Assembly: GCF_001720585.1 (NCBI RefSeq)
Contig: NZ_MABH01000248.1
Location: 1-64,000 of the forward strand
Source: Cereibacter johrii
Lineage (GTDB): Bacteria > Pseudomonadota > Alphaproteobacteria > Rhodobacterales > Rhodobacteraceae
Length of the DNA stretch: 64,000 nucleotides
Direction of reading: 5' to 3'
Shown here: positions 18,000-30,205 of the stretch, piece by piece
Numbering within the stretch: position 1 is the stretch's first letter
How the letters are laid out: the number at the start of each line of letters is the position of its first letter
The notes under the pieces: model-generated
The model's input: the letters and a program-made list of their open reading frames with translations, nothing else
Databases searched by the model: none
What the model was told of the DNA's origin: nothing
Position numbers and translations under genes: made by a program

Positions 18000-18926
18000 G
18001 TGCGACTCTCGGACAATCTGCGCGGCGCCCTCGCCATGACCGTGGCCATGGCCGCCTTCACGGTGAACGATGCCCTGATGAAGGCCGTGACGCAGACCAT
18101 GCCGCTCTTTCAGGCCATCGCGCTCCGGGGGCTCGTCTCGCTGCCGCTCCTGTTTATCTACGGCTGGGCGGTGGGCGGCCTGCGCTTTCGCATCCCGCGC
18201 AGGGACGGCGGGCTGCTCGCGCTGCGGGCGGGGGCCGATGTGCTCTCGACCATCGCCTATCTCTCGGCACTGATGGTCCTGCCGCTCGCCAACCTCGTGG
18301 CGATCCTCCAGTCGGTGCCGCTGGCCGTGACGCTGGCTGCCGCCCTCGTGCTGAAGGAGCCGCTGGGCTGGCGGCGGCTTTCGGCAATCCTGATCGGCTT
18401 CTGCGGCGTCCTGCTCATCGTGCGGCCCGGCGCCGAGGGTTTCAGCCTCTGGTCGCTCGTGGGGCTGGCGGCGGTCGGCTGTGTCGTGGCGCGCGACCTC
18501 GCCACCCGGCGCATCGGCTCGGATCTTCCGGCCGCGACCATCGCGCTCTGGACCTCGGGCGCCGTCACGTTGCTGGGGCTGGCGGGCAGCCTGCCTTCCG
18601 GGTTCGGGCCGGTGACGGGGGGCGAGGCGCTCTTTCTCGGCGGCGCGGCGGTGGCGCTGATGGTGGGCTATCTCTCCATCGTCCTCGCCATGCGGGGAGG
18701 GGATATCGCGGCCGTCTCGCCCTTCCGCTATACCGCCCTACTCTGGGCCATCGCCCTCGGCTGGCTCCTCTTCGGAGACCTGCCCGACGGGCCGGCCCTT
18801 CTGGGTTTCGCAGTGATCACGGCCACCGGGATCTTCACGATCTGGCGCGAGGCGCGGCTGCGCCGGCTGCCGCGGGAAGCATCTGTTGACATCCCCCCCG
18901 ACTCCCCCTATACGCCGCCTACCTGA
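18000..18926 (+). CDS. EamA/DMT-family transporter
   Basis: This 308-residue inner-membrane protein belongs to the drug/metabolite transporter superfamily, which exports small metabolites. About ten hydrophobic segments form two EamA repeats; typical pieces are LSALMVLPLANLVAILQSVPL and FRYTALLWAIALGWLLFGDLP. GTG 18000 is chosen because GGAGG lies five bases upstream; an in-frame ATG further upstream has no hydrophobic or conserved sequence. The substrate is unknown. The promoter of the str operon is embedded in its last codons. It sits alone between the rpoC terminator and rpsL. Confidence 0.85.
   Translation: MRLSDNLRGALAMTVAMAAFTVNDALMKAVTQTMPLFQAIALRGLVSLPLLFIYGWAVGGLRFRIPRRDGGLLALRAGADVLSTIAYLSALMVLPLANLVAILQSVPLAVTLAAALVLKEPLGWRRLSAILIGFCGVLLIVRPGAEGFSLWSLVGLAAVGCVVARDLATRRIGSDLPAATIALWTSGAVTLLGLAGSLPSGFGPVTGGEALFLGGAAVALMVGYLSIVLAMRGGDIAAVSPFRYTALLWAIALGWLLFGDLPDGPALLGFAVITATGIFTIWREARLRRLPREASVDIPPDSPYTPPT
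18886..18914 (+). promoter_or_regulatory. Promoter of the str operon (rpsL)
   Basis: TTGACA (18886-18891), a 17-base spacer and TATACG (18909-18914) make an almost ideal sigma70-type promoter. It lies inside the 3' end of the transporter gene and predicts a leader of about 215 bases before rpsL. Confidence 0.75.
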
Positions 18927-19138
18927 CCTGCGGGCTTTGCGGCCTGCAGCCAGCTTCAGTTAACTGTAGTGGTCATGATCCGGGCCATGTGCCCCGATCC
19001 TCTGGAATTCCACCGCGTCGTCCCCGCCAAAGGGACGTCCGCGGTTTTGGTGTTTGTGTGAACAGGCACCACGAACGGCGCCCCCCGATCGGATCCGGGC
19101 AGGCGTGAATGAAACGGGTTGCAACACGGGGAACGTGA

Positions 19139-19510
19139 ATGCCAACGATCCAACAGCTCATCCGCAAGCCGCGGGAGCCGAAACGAGTCCGCTCCAAGTC
19201 CCAGCACCTGGAGTCCTGCCCGCAGAAGCGTGGCGTCTGCACGCGCGTCTACACCACGACGCCGAAGAAGCCGAACTCCGCTATGCGTAAGGTCGCCAAG
19301 GTCCGCCTGACCAACGGCTTCGAGGTGATCTCCTACATCCCCGGCGAAAAGCACAACCTGCAAGAGCACTCCGTCGTGCTCATCCGTGGCGGCCGCGTGA
19401 AGGACCTTCCCGGCGTGCGTTACCACATCCTGCGCGGTGTCCTCGATACCCAGGGTGTCAAAGATCGTCGTCAACGCCGTTCGAAATACGGCGCGAAGCG
19501 TCCGAAATAA
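19139..19510 (+). CDS. rpsL: 30S ribosomal protein S12
   Basis: S12 helps decode at the A site and is where streptomycin-resistance mutations occur. It has 123 residues. The conserved segments [37 protein letters not shown] and [19 protein letters not shown] carry the Lys residues seen in streptomycin-sensitive strains. It is first in the str operon, 12 bases before rpsG. Confidence 0.98.
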   Translation: MPTIQQLIRKPREPKRVRSKSQHLESCPQKRGVCTRVYTTTPKKPNSAMRKVAKVRLTNGFEVISYIPGEKHNLQEHSVVLIRGGRVKDLPGVRYHILRGVLDTQGVKDRRQRRSKYGAKRPK

Positions 19511-19522
19511 GGAGTTCCGGGG

Positions 19523-19993
19523 ATGTCCCGTCGTCACGCAGCCGAGAAGCGCGAAATCCTGCCCGACGCCAAGTTCGGCGATACGGTTCTGACCAAGTTC
19601 ATGAACAACCTGATGATCGACGGCAAGAAGTCGGTCGCGGAATCCATCGTCTACAACGCGCTCGACCGCGTGCAGACCCGCCTGAAGCGCGAACCGCTCG
19701 AAGCCTTCCACGAAGCGCTCGACAACGTGAAGCCTTCGGTCGAGGTGCGCTCGCGCCGCGTCGGCGGTGCGACCTACCAGGTGCCGGTCGAAGTCCGCAC
19801 CGAGCGCCGTGAGGCGCTGGCGATCCGCTGGCTCATCACCGCGGCGCGCAAGCGCAACGAGAACACCATGGAAGAGCGTCTCGCCGCCGAGCTCGCCGAT
19901 GCCTGCAACAACCGCGGGACGGCCGTGAAGAAGCGCGAAGACACCCACAAGATGGCCGACGCGAACAAGGCGTTCAGCCATTACCGCTGGTAA
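19523..19993 (+). CDS. rpsG: 30S ribosomal protein S7
   Basis: S7 nucleates the 30S head and contacts the E site. It has 156 residues, the usual bacterial length. Typical parts are [37 protein letters not shown] and the C-terminal [15 protein letters not shown]. In E. coli S7 represses the str operon; no S7 target was checked here. It is 24 bases upstream of fusA. Confidence 0.98.
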   Translation: MSRRHAAEKREILPDAKFGDTVLTKFMNNLMIDGKKSVAESIVYNALDRVQTRLKREPLEAFHEALDNVKPSVEVRSRRVGGATYQVPVEVRTERREALAIRWLITAARKRNENTMEERLAAELADACNNRGTAVKKREDTHKMADANKAFSHYRW

Positions 19994-20017
19994 CCCTTCA
20001 GCCTGAGGACCATCCCA

Positions 20018-22135
<2,118 letters not shown>

Positions 22136-22139
22136 GCGC

Positions 22140-22176
22140 GGTGGGCGGTCAGCCCACCCTACCAACCCCGTAGGGT
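22140..22176 (+). other. Mutually exclusive hairpins between fusA and tuf copy 2
   Basis: GGTGGGC (22140-22146) can pair with GCCCACC (22152-22158). ACCCTAC (22156-22162) can pair with GTAGGGT (22170-22176). The two stems share three bases, so only one can form fully. The block GGGCGGTCAGCCCACCCTAC and GTAGGGTGCACCCCACCC also looks like a common REP-type intergenic repeat. Confidence 0.45.
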
Positions 22177-22209
22177 GCACCCCACCCGCGAACGTCTCAG
22201 GAGGCCATC

Positions 22210-23385
22210 ATGGCAAAGGCAAAGTTTGAACGTAACAAACCGCACGTCAACATCGGCACGATCGGCCACGTTGACCACGGCAAGACGACTCTGACGGCCG
22301 CGATCACGAAGTATTTCGGCGAGTTCCGCGCGTACGACCAGATCGACGGCGCGCCGGAAGAGCGGGCCCGCGGGATCACGATCTCGACCGCGCACGTGGA
22401 ATACGAGTCGGAAACGCGTCACTATGCGCACGTCGACTGCCCCGGCCACGCCGACTATGTGAAGAACATGATCACGGGCGCCGCGCAGATGGACGGCGCG
22501 ATCCTCGTGGTGAACGCGGCCGATGGCCCGATGCCGCAGACGCGCGAGCACATCCTGCTCGGCCGTCAGGTGGGCATCCCCTACATGGTCGTCTACATGA
22601 ACAAGGTCGACCAGGTGGACGATCCGGAACTCATCGAGCTGGTCGAGATGGAGATCCGTGAGCTTCTGTCCTCCTACGACTACCCCGGCGACGACATCCC
22701 GATCATCAAGGGCTCGGCTCTGGCGGCGATGAACGGCACCGACAAGGAAATCGGCGAGGATTCGATCCGCGCGCTGATCGCCGCCGTCGACGAGTACATC
22801 CCGACCCCGGCGCGTGCCGTGGACCAGCCGTTCCTGATGCCGGTCGAGGACGTGTTCTCGATCTCGGGCCGCGGCACCGTGGCCACGGGCCGGATCGAGC
22901 GCGGCGTGGTGAAGGTGGGCGAGGAACTCGAGATCGTCGGCATCCGCCCGTCGAAGAAGACGGTCTGCACCGGCGTCGAGATGTTCCGCAAGCTGCTCGA
23001 CCAGGGCGAAGCGGGCGACAACGTGGGCCTGCTGCTCCGCGGCGTGGACCGCGACGGCATCGAGCGCGGGCAGGTTCTCTGCAAGCCGGGCTCGGTGAAG
23101 CCGCACACGAAGTTCGAGGCCGAGGCCTACATCCTCACGAAAGAGGAAGGCGGCCGCCACACCCCGTTCTTCGCCAACTACCGTCCGCAGTTCTACTTCC
23201 GGACCACCGACGTGACCGGGACCGTCCAGCTGCCGGAAGGCACCGAGATGGTGATGCCGGGCGACAACCTGAAGTTCAACGTCGAGCTGATCGCGCCGAT
23301 CGCCATGGAAGAGAAGCTCCGCTTCGCCATCCGTGAAGGCGGCCGCACCGTCGGCGCCGGCGTCGTCTCGAAAATCATCGCGTAA
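22210..23385 (+). CDS. tuf: Elongation factor Tu, copy 2
   Basis: This second EF-Tu copy is in its classical str-operon position behind fusA. It encodes the same 391-residue protein as the gene at 3533. The nucleotide sequence matches from the ATG to the last codon (GCG here, GCC there), while flanks and stop codons differ (TAA here). The Shine-Dalgarno is strong (AGGAGG). Such near-perfect identity across about 1.17 kb points to ongoing gene conversion. It is followed by a weak terminator-like hairpin and then the S10 operon. Confidence 0.98.
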   Translation: MAKAKFERNKPHVNIGTIGHVDHGKTTLTAAITKYFGEFRAYDQIDGAPEERARGITISTAHVEYESETRHYAHVDCPGHADYVKNMITGAAQMDGAILVVNAADGPMPQTREHILLGRQVGIPYMVVYMNKVDQVDDPELIELVEMEIRELLSSYDYPGDDIPIIKGSALAAMNGTDKEIGEDSIRALIAAVDEYIPTPARAVDQPFLMPVEDVFSISGRGTVATGRIERGVVKVGEELEIVGIRPSKKTVCTGVEMFRKLLDQGEAGDNVGLLLRGVDRDGIERGQVLCKPGSVKPHTKFEAEAYILTKEEGGRHTPFFANYRPQFYFRTTDVTGTVQLPEGTEMVMPGDNLKFNVELIAPIAMEEKLRFAIREGGRTVGAGVVSKIIA

Positions 23386-23404
23386 ACCGCAATTGGCAGA
23401 GGGG

Positions 23405-23433
23405 CGGGGGGACGAGACCACGCCCCCCCGTTT
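23405..23433 (+). terminator. Weak terminator-like hairpin between tuf copy 2 and rpsJ
   Basis: CGGGGGG (23405-23411) pairs with CCCCCCG (23424-23430) around a 12-base loop, followed by TTTCCC. The T-run is only three bases, so partial attenuation between the str and S10 operons is more likely than full termination. Confidence 0.4.
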
Positions 23434-23457
23434 CCCGCCAAGCCCGAGGGCAATGAA

Positions 23458-23766
23458 ATGCAAGGTCAGACTATCCGCATCAGGCTGAAGGCCTTCGATT
23501 ACCGGGTGCTGGACGCCAGCACCCAGGAAATCGTGAACACCGCCAAGCGGACCGGTGCGCAAGTGCGCGGCCCGATCCCGCTGCCGAACAAGATCGAGAA
23601 GTTCACCGTTCTCCGCGGTCCGCACATCGACAAGAAGTCGCGCGACCAGTGGGAGATCCGGACGCACAAGCGTCTTCTCGACATCGTCGATCCGACCCCG
23701 CAGACCGTGGACGCGCTGATGAAGCTCGACCTCGCGGCCGGCGTGGACATTCAGATCAAGGTTTGA
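23458..23766 (+). CDS. rpsJ: 30S ribosomal protein S10
   Basis: S10 is a 30S head protein and, as NusE, a transcription antitermination factor that binds NusB and NusG. It has 102 residues. [34 protein letters not shown] and [21 protein letters not shown] are characteristic. It opens the S10 operon, 13 bases before rplC. No separate promoter is clear between tuf and rpsJ. Confidence 0.98.
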
Positions 23767-23779
23767 GGGGTCCACGAAG

Positions 23780-24502
23780 ATGCGTTCTGGTGTAATCGCC
23801 AAGAAGCTGGGCATGACCCGGCTGTTCCTCGAGGACGGGAAGCAGGTTCCCGTGACCGTCCTCCAACTCGATTCGCTTCAGGTCGTCGCGCAGCGCACGA
23901 CCGAGAAGGACGGCTACACGGCCGTTCAGCTCGGCGCGGGCGCGGCCAAGGCCAAGCGCGTGTCGGCGGCTCAGCGTGGCCACTTCGCGAAAGCGAACGT
24001 GGAGCCCAAGCGCAAGATCGCCGAATTCCGCGTCACGCCGGACTGCCTGATCGACGTGGGTGCCGAGATCACCGCTGACCACTATTTCGCGGGTCAGTTC
24101 GTGGATATCGCCGGCACCTCGATCGGTAAGGGCTTTGCCGGTGCCATGAAGCGGCACAACTTCGGCGGTCTGCGCGCCTCGCACGGCGTGTCGATCAGCC
24201 ACCGCTCGCACGGCTCCACCGGCCAGTGCCAGGACCCCGGCAAGGTGTTCAAGGGCAAGAAGATGGCCGGCCACATGGGTGCTGCCCGTGTGACCACGCA
24301 GAACCTGCAGGTCGTGCGCACCGACAGCGACCGCGGCCTGATCATGGTGAAGGGCGCCGTTCCCGGTTCGAAGGGCGGCTGGGTCACCATCAAGGACGCG
24401 GTGAAGAAGCCGGCGCCGGAACAAGCGATCCGTCCGGCGGCGATCCGTGCCGCGGCGGTTGCCGAGGAAACCTCCACCGGAGGCGAAAGCAATGAAGGCT
24501 GA
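23780..24502 (+). CDS. rplC: 50S ribosomal protein L3
   Basis: L3 is an early assembly protein near the peptidyl-transferase centre. It has 240 residues (E. coli 209): about 30 extra residues form an Ala/Glu-rich tail ending SNEG. The core is clear: [15 protein letters not shown] at the start, [24 protein letters not shown] in the middle (L3 signature) and [20 protein letters not shown]. Its 3' end overlaps rplD by 11 bases, so translation of the two is coupled. Confidence 0.97.
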
Positions 24503-25112
24503 AGTCATCAAGCTGGACGCGAGCCCCGCTGGCTCGATTGAACTCGACGACGCGATCTTCGGTCTGGAGCCGCGCGCCGACATCCTGCACCGCGTCGTGC
24601 GCTGGCAACGGGCGAAAGCCCAGGCCGGCACGCACTCGGTGCTCGGCAAGTCGGACGTGAGCTACTCGACCAAGAAGATCTATCGCCAGAAAGGCACCGG
24701 CGGCGCTCGCCACGGGTCCAAGAAGGCGCCGATCTTCCGTCACGGTGGCGTCTACAAGGGCCCGACCCCGCGCAGCCACGCCCACGACCTGAACAAGAAG
24801 TTCCGGGCGCTCGGGCTGAAGCACGCGCTGTCGTCCAAGGCCACGACGGGCAACCTGATCGTGCTCGAGGATCTCGCGCTGGCCGAAGGCAAGACCGCGA
24901 TGCTCGCGAAAGCGGTGAAGGAACTCGGCTGGAAGCGCGTGCTCGTCATCGACGGCGCCGACATCAACGAGAACTTCGCCAAGGCCGCGCGCAACCTCGA
25001 AGGCGTGGACGTGCTGCCGTCGATCGGGGCGAACGTGTATGACATCCTGAAGCGTGACACGCTCGTGATCACGAAGGCGGGTGTCGAAGCTCTGGAGGCT
25101 CGTCTGAAATGA
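24492..25112 (+). CDS. rplD: 50S ribosomal protein L4
   Basis: L4 lines the exit tunnel; in E. coli it also represses the S10 operon. It has 206 residues from ATG 24492 ([15 protein letters not shown]). The internal loop [26 protein letters not shown] reaches the tunnel and is the site of macrolide-resistance changes. The start lies inside the end of rplC, and the stop overlaps the rplW start by four bases (ATGA). Confidence 0.97.
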
Positions 25113-25405
25113 CCGCCAAACCCGAACATTACGATGTGATCCGCAAGCCGGTGATCACCGAGAAGGCGACCATGACGTCGGAAGCCAACGGCGTCGTCTT
25201 CGCCGTGGCGATGGAAGCGACCAAACCGCAGATCAAGGAAGCGGTCGAGGCCATCTTCAACGTCAAGGTCAAGGCGGTGAACACCGTCGTGACCAAGGGC
25301 AAGACCAAGAAGTTCAAGGGCCGCCCCGGCGTGCGCTCGGACCGCAAGAAGGCCTATGTGACGCTCGAGGAAGGAAACACCATCGACGTCTCGACGGGCC
25401 TCTGA
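25109..25405 (+). CDS. rplW: 50S ribosomal protein L23
   Basis: L23 sits at the tunnel exit and docks trigger factor and SRP. It has 98 residues. [16 protein letters not shown] at the N terminus, [25 protein letters not shown] and the final [14 protein letters not shown] are typical. Start and rplD stop overlap (ATGA). A terminator-like hairpin follows before rplB, unusual within this operon. Confidence 0.97.
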   Translation: MTAKPEHYDVIRKPVITEKATMTSEANGVVFAVAMEATKPQIKEAVEAIFNVKVKAVNTVVTKGKTKKFKGRPGVRSDRKKAYVTLEEGNTIDVSTGL

Positions 25406-25425
25406 TAGAAGGCCTGCGAATCTCG

Positions 25426-25455
25426 CGGCCCCGGGCTTCCGGGGCCGTGATTTTT
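25426..25455 (+). terminator. Terminator/attenuator between rplW and rplB
   Basis: A perfect 9-bp stem CGGCCCCGG (25426-25434) / CCGGGGCCG (25439-25447) with loop GCTT is followed by TGATTTTT. The last T begins an exact TATAAT (25455-25460), but no matching -35 lies 16-18 bases upstream. A small CCCCT/AGGGG hairpin (25488-25501) follows before the rplB Shine-Dalgarno. Confidence 0.65.
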
Positions 25456-25527
25456 ATAATCTGGGGATCTTCGGAGCCCTGTACCGGCCCCTCCCAAGGG
25501 GTCTCTAGCTGACGGAAGACAGGAAGC

Positions 25528-26367
25528 ATGGCACTCAAGTCGTACAAACCGACGACGCCTGGCCAGCGTGGGCTGGTTCTGATCGACCGTTCGGAGCTGT
25601 GGAAAGGCCGTCCGGTCAAGACCCTCGTCGAGGGCCTGATCAAGACCGGTGGCCGGAACAACACCGGACGCGTCACGATGTGGCACAAGGGCGGCGGGGC
25701 CAAGCGGCTCTACCGCATCGTGGATTTCAAGCGTCGCAAGTTCGACGTGCCGGCCGTGGTCGAGCGCATCGAATACGACCCGAACCGCACCGCGTTCATC
25801 GCGCTCGTGCGCTATGAGGATGGCGAGCTCGCCTACATCCTCGCGCCGCAGCGCCTCGCCGTGGGCGACAGCGTCGTCGCCGGCGCCAAGACCGACGTGA
25901 AGCCGGGCAACGCGATGCCCTTCTCGGGCATGCCGATCGGCACGATCGTGCACAACGTCGAGCTGAAGCCCGGCAAGGGCGGCCAGCTGGCCCGCGCCGC
26001 CGGCACCTACGCCCAGTTCGTCGGCCGCGACGGCGGCTACGCCCAGATCCGTCTGAGCTCGGGCGAGCTGCGCATGGTGCGTCAGGAATGCATGGCCACC
26101 GTGGGTGCCGTGTCGAACCCGGACAACTCGAACCAGAACTTCGGCAAGGCCGGCCGGATGCGGCACCTCGGCGTTCGCCCGACCGTCCGCGGCGTGGCCA
26201 TGAACCCGATCGACCACCCGCACGGCGGCGGCGAAGGCCGGACCTCGGGCGGCCGTCACCCGGTCACCCCGTGGGGCAAGGGCACCAAGGGCAACCGGAC
26301 CCGCAAGAGCAAGGCTTCGGACAAGCTGATTGTCCGCTCGCGGCACGCGAAGAAGAAAGGGCGCTGA
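25528..26367 (+). CDS. rplB: 50S ribosomal protein L2
   Basis: L2 is essential for subunit association and peptidyl transfer. It has 279 residues (E. coli 273). It starts [21 protein letters not shown]. The C-terminal signature [20 protein letters not shown] contains the His needed for peptidyl-transferase activity. It is separated from rplW by 122 bases with a hairpin but only three bases from rpsS. Confidence 0.98.
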   Translation: MALKSYKPTTPGQRGLVLIDRSELWKGRPVKTLVEGLIKTGGRNNTGRVTMWHKGGGAKRLYRIVDFKRRKFDVPAVVERIEYDPNRTAFIALVRYEDGELAYILAPQRLAVGDSVVAGAKTDVKPGNAMPFSGMPIGTIVHNVELKPGKGGQLARAAGTYAQFVGRDGGYAQIRLSSGELRMVRQECMATVGAVSNPDNSNQNFGKAGRMRHLGVRPTVRGVAMNPIDHPHGGGEGRTSGGRHPVTPWGKGTKGNRTRKSKASDKLIVRSRHAKKKGR

Positions 26368-26370
26368 GCC

Positions 26371-26649
26371 ATGGCACGTTCTACCTGGAAAGGCCCCTTC
26401 GTCGACGGGTACCTGCTGAAGAAGGCAGAGAAGTCGCGCGAGTCGGGCAAGAATGAAGTGATCAAGATCTGGTCGCGGCGCTCCACCATCCTGCCGCAGT
26501 TCGTGGGTCTGACCTTCGGCGTCTACAACGGCAAGAAGCACGTCCCGGTCAACGTGACCGAGGAGATGATCGGCCAGAAGTTCGGTGAATATTCGCCGAC
26601 CCGGACCTACTACGGTCACGCGGCCGACAAGAAAGCGAAGAGGAAGTAA
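26371..26649 (+). CDS. rpsS: 30S ribosomal protein S19
   Basis: S19 is a 30S head protein that contacts S13 and the A-site tRNA region. It has 92 residues, the same as E. coli. [41 protein letters not shown] and [20 protein letters not shown] are diagnostic. Three bases separate it from both neighbours, rplB and rplV. Confidence 0.98.
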   Translation: MARSTWKGPFVDGYLLKKAEKSRESGKNEVIKIWSRRSTILPQFVGLTFGVYNGKKHVPVNVTEEMIGQKFGEYSPTRTYYGHAADKKAKRK

Positions 26650-26652
26650 TCC

Positions 26653-27032
26653 ATGGGCAAGGAAAAGAACCCGCGCCGCGTGGGCGAAAACGAGGCTTTT
26701 GCCAAGGCGAAGATGCTGCGCACCTCGCCGCAGAAGCTGAACCTCGTCGCGGCCCTCATCCGTGGCAAGAAGGTCGACAAGGCGATCGCCGACCTCACCT
26801 TCTCGAAGAAGCGCATCAGCCAGGACGTGCTGAAGTGCCTGCAGTCGGCCATCGCGAACGCCGAGAACAACCACGGCCTCGACGTGGATGAACTCGTGGT
26901 CTCGGAAGCCTTCTGCGGCAAGAACCTTGTCATGAAGCGCGGTCGTCCGCGGGCTCGCGGCCGGTTCGGCAAGATCATGAAACCGTTCAGCGAGCTCACG
27001 ATCAAGGTGAAGCAAGTCGGGGAGACTGCGTA

Positions 27033-27033
<1 letters not shown>
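26653..27033 (+). CDS. rplV: 50S ribosomal protein L22
   Basis: L22 has a globular body on the surface and a beta-hairpin in the exit tunnel. It has 126 residues, longer than E. coli (110), with extra basic residues at the N terminus ([19 protein letters not shown]). [19 protein letters not shown] and the C-terminal hairpin [21 protein letters not shown] are typical. Its stop overlaps the rpsC start by one base (TAATG). Confidence 0.97.
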
Positions 27034-27749
<716 letters not shown>

Positions 27750-27763
27750 GGGAGCAATGACAG

Positions 27764-28177
27764 ATGCTGCAACCGAAACGGACGAAGTTCCGCAAACAGC
27801 ACAAGGGCCGCATCCACGGTGAAGCCAAGGGCGGGTTCCTCCTGAACTTCGGCGGCTTCGGCCTCAAGGCCACCGAGCCCGAGCGTGTGACCGCGCGGCA
27901 GATCGAGGCGGCTCGCCGTGCGATCACCCGCCACATGAAGCGTCAGGGCCGGGTCTGGATCCGCGTGTTCCCGGACGTGCCGGTGACCTCCAAGCCCACC
28001 GAAGTCCGGATGGGTAAGGGCAAGGGCTCGGTCGACTACTGGGCGGCCAAGGTGAAGCCGGGCCGGATCATGTTCGAGATCGACGGCGTGTCCGAGACCA
28101 TCGCCCGCGAGGCCCTGCGCCTCGGCGCGATGAAGCTGCCGGTCATGACCCGGATCGTGGTCCGCGAGGACTGGTGA
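27764..28177 (+). CDS. rplP: 50S ribosomal protein L16
   Basis: L16 positions the A-site tRNA near the peptidyl-transferase centre. It has 137 residues. [19 protein letters not shown], the conserved [23 protein letters not shown] region and [21 protein letters not shown] are typical. It is followed by a strong terminator hairpin rather than running straight into rpmC. Confidence 0.98.
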   Translation: MLQPKRTKFRKQHKGRIHGEAKGGFLLNFGGFGLKATEPERVTARQIEAARRAITRHMKRQGRVWIRVFPDVPVTSKPTEVRMGKGKGSVDYWAAKVKPGRIMFEIDGVSETIAREALRLGAMKLPVMTRIVVREDW

Positions 28178-28204
28178 TCTCCGGCCCCAGGCGGGCAGGA
28201 CAGA

Positions 28205-28238
28205 GGCCCCCGGACGCAGCCGCGCCCGGGGGCCTTTT
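28205..28238 (+). terminator. Intrinsic terminator between rplP and rpmC
   Basis: A 9-bp stem GGCCCCCGG (28205-28213) / CCGGGGGCC (28226-28234) with a 12-base loop is followed by TTTTC. About 180 bases then separate it from rpmC. A poor promoter-like pair, TTGCCC (28272-28277) and TAGCAG (28295-28300) at 17 bases, could restart transcription. Confidence 0.75.
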
Positions 28239-28416
28239 CAATGAAACAAGGCCGTTGGGGCATTCTTTCGCTTGCCCTTCGGCCGAACCTCCTGTAGCAG
28301 GCTGCATCCTGCGGATTCCGGGTCACCGGATTCGCGGGTTTGTCATTGATCCACCAGATCCAAGGTAACCCTGCCAAGGTCGGGAGCCCTCTGGTGATTG
28401 AAGAAGGAAAGAGGCG

Positions 28417-28623
28417 ATGACCACCGCCCAGGAACTGCGGTCCAAGACCCCGGACCAGCTCCGCGACCAGCTCGTGGCGCTCAAGAAAGAGGCCTTCAAC
28501 CTCCGCTTCCAGCAGGCCACCGGCCAGCTCGAGAACACCGCCCGCATGCGCGCCGTCCGCCGCGACGTTGCCCGCATCAAGACGGTCCTGAACGAGATGG
28601 CCGCTTCGGCCGCTGCGAACTGA
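28417..28623 (+). CDS. rpmC: 50S ribosomal protein L29
   Basis: L29 is a small helical protein at the exit tunnel next to L23. It has 68 residues. [24 protein letters not shown] and [29 protein letters not shown], read in parts, match the family. A good Shine-Dalgarno (AAGGAAAGAGG) precedes ATG 28417. It is separated from rplP by 239 bases containing a terminator. Confidence 0.97.
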   Translation: MTTAQELRSKTPDQLRDQLVALKKEAFNLRFQQATGQLENTARMRAVRRDVARIKTVLNEMAASAAAN

Positions 28624-28636
28624 GAGGAAGCCTCCC

Positions 28637-28879
28637 ATGCCCAAACGCATCCTGCAAGGCACCGTGACCAGCGACAAGAACGAGCAGACCGTGACGGTCC
28701 TCGTCGAGCGCCGCTTCAAGCACCCGCTGCTGAAGAAGACGGTCCGTCTGTCGAAGAAATACCGGGCCCATGACCCGGAGAACCAATTCAAGGTCGGCGA
28801 CGTCGTCCGCATCGAGGAATGCGCGCCCATCTCGAAGACGAAGCGCTGGAAGGTCGTGACCGACGCCGTCGTGGCGTGA
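28637..28879 (+). CDS. rpsQ: 30S ribosomal protein S17
   Basis: S17 is an early-binding 30S body protein. It has 80 residues. [37 protein letters not shown] and [23 protein letters not shown] are typical of the family. It is the last gene of the S10 operon; 73 bases follow before rplN. Confidence 0.97.
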   Translation: MPKRILQGTVTSDKNEQTVTVLVERRFKHPLLKKTVRLSKKYRAHDPENQFKVGDVVRIEECAPISKTKRWKVVTDAVVA

Positions 28880-28952
28880 CGTCCTCCTTTCCGCCTGAAC
28901 GAAACCCTGGGGCCGTGGGATCTAGCGGTCCCCAAAGGTCGGGAGAAACCAA

Positions 28953-29321
28953 ATGATCCAGATGCAGACCAATCTGGATGTTGCTGACAACTCCGGCGCT
29001 CGCCGAGTTCAGTGCATCAAGGTTCTGGGTGGTTCCCACCGTCGCTATGCCAGCGTCGGCGACATCATCGTGGTGTCGGTGAAGGAAGCCATCCCGCGCG
29101 GTCGCGTGAAGAAGGGCGATGTCCGCAAGGCCGTCGTCGTGCGCACCGCCAAGGAAGTCCGTCGTGAGGACGGCACCACCATCCGCTTCGACCGCAATGC
29201 TGCCGTCATCCTGAACAACCAGGGCGAACCGGTCGGCACCCGTATCTTCGGGCCGGTCGTGCGCGAGCTGCGTGCCAAGAACTTCATGAAAATCATCTCG
29301 CTGGCGCCGGAGGTGCTCTGA
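28953..29321 (+). CDS. rplN: 50S ribosomal protein L14
   Basis: L14 lies at the subunit interface by L19 and L3. It has 122 residues, typical. [20 protein letters not shown] and the signature containing [18 protein letters not shown] are clear. It starts the spc gene order. Its stop overlaps the rplX start by one base (TGATG). Confidence 0.98.
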   Translation: MIQMQTNLDVADNSGARRVQCIKVLGGSHRRYASVGDIIVVSVKEAIPRGRVKKGDVRKAVVVRTAKEVRREDGTTIRFDRNAAVILNNQGEPVGTRIFGPVVRELRAKNFMKIISLAPEVL

Positions 29322-29626
29322 TGGCTGCGAAGCTGAAGAAGGGTGACCGCGTCGTCGTGCTGGCCGGCAAGGACAAGGGCAAGCAGGGCGAGATCACTGC
29401 GGTGATGCCGAAGGACAACAAGGCCGTGGTCGAGGGCGTGAACGTCGCCATCCGCCACACCAAGCAGACGCCGACCGCCCAGGGCGGCCGTCTCGCCAAG
29501 GCGATGCCGATCGATCTGTCGAACCTCGCGCTGCTCGATGCCAACGGCAAGGCCACGCGCGTGGGCTTCCGCTTCGAGGGCGAGAAGAAGGTCCGCTACG
29601 CCAAGACCACGGGGGATGTCATCTGA
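29321..29626 (+). CDS. rplX: 50S ribosomal protein L24
   Basis: L24 starts 50S assembly and lies at the tunnel exit. It has 101 residues. The KOW motif [20 protein letters not shown] is at the N terminus. It overlaps both rplN and rplE by one base, giving tight translational coupling of the three genes. Confidence 0.97.
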   Translation: MAAKLKKGDRVVVLAGKDKGKQGEITAVMPKDNKAVVEGVNVAIRHTKQTPTAQGGRLAKAMPIDLSNLALLDANGKATRVGFRFEGEKKVRYAKTTGDVI

Positions 29627-30186
29627 TGCTCGACCAGACCAACTACACCCCGCGCCTGAAGGCGGCCTATGCGAGCACCGTTCGCGCCGCGCTGAAGGAA
29701 GAGTTCGGCTACAAGAACGACATGCAGATCCCGCGTCTGGACAAGATCGTCCTGAACATGGGCGTCGGCGAGGCGGTCAAGGACACCAAGAAGGTGAAGA
29801 CCGCCGCGGAAGAGCTCTCGATGATCGCCGGCCAGAAGGCCGTCGTGACCCACGCCAAGAAGTCGATCGCCGGCTTCCGCGTGCGCGAGCAGATGCCGCT
29901 CGGCTGCAAGGTCACGCTCCGCGGCGACCGCATGTACGAATTCCTCGACCGTCTGATCACGATCGCGCTGCCCCGCGTCCGCGACTTCCGCGGCGTGAAA
30001 GGCAACTCGTTCGATGGCCGCGGCAACTACGCGATGGGCCTCAAGGAGCAGTTCGTGTTCCCCGAGATCAACTTCGACAAGGTCGACGAGGTTCTCGGCA
30101 TGGACATCATCATCTGCACCACCGCGAAGACCGACGCGGAAGCGAAGGCGCTGTTGAAGCAGTTCAACATGCCGTTCATCAGCTGA
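29626..30186 (+). CDS. rplE: 50S ribosomal protein L5
   Basis: L5 holds 5S rRNA in the central protuberance. It has 186 residues. [19 protein letters not shown] and [20 protein letters not shown], plus the C-terminal [19 protein letters not shown], match the family. Twenty bases separate it from rpsN. Confidence 0.98.
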   Translation: MLDQTNYTPRLKAAYASTVRAALKEEFGYKNDMQIPRLDKIVLNMGVGEAVKDTKKVKTAAEELSMIAGQKAVVTHAKKSIAGFRVREQMPLGCKVTLRGDRMYEFLDRLITIALPRVRDFRGVKGNSFDGRGNYAMGLKEQFVFPEINFDKVDEVLGMDIIICTTAKTDAEAKALLKQFNMPFIS

Positions 30187-30205
30187 TCGCGGGAGAGAGA
30201 AGAGT

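Noticed and set aside
25455-25460. TATAAT as a full promoter for rplB
   Set aside because: No acceptable -35 hexamer lies 15-19 bases upstream, and the TATAAT is formed partly by a terminator T-run. Kept only as a finding to test.
28174-28368. A 64-codon plus-strand open frame between rplP and rpmC
   Set aside because: It runs through the rplP terminator hairpin, has no Shine-Dalgarno and no recognisable features.
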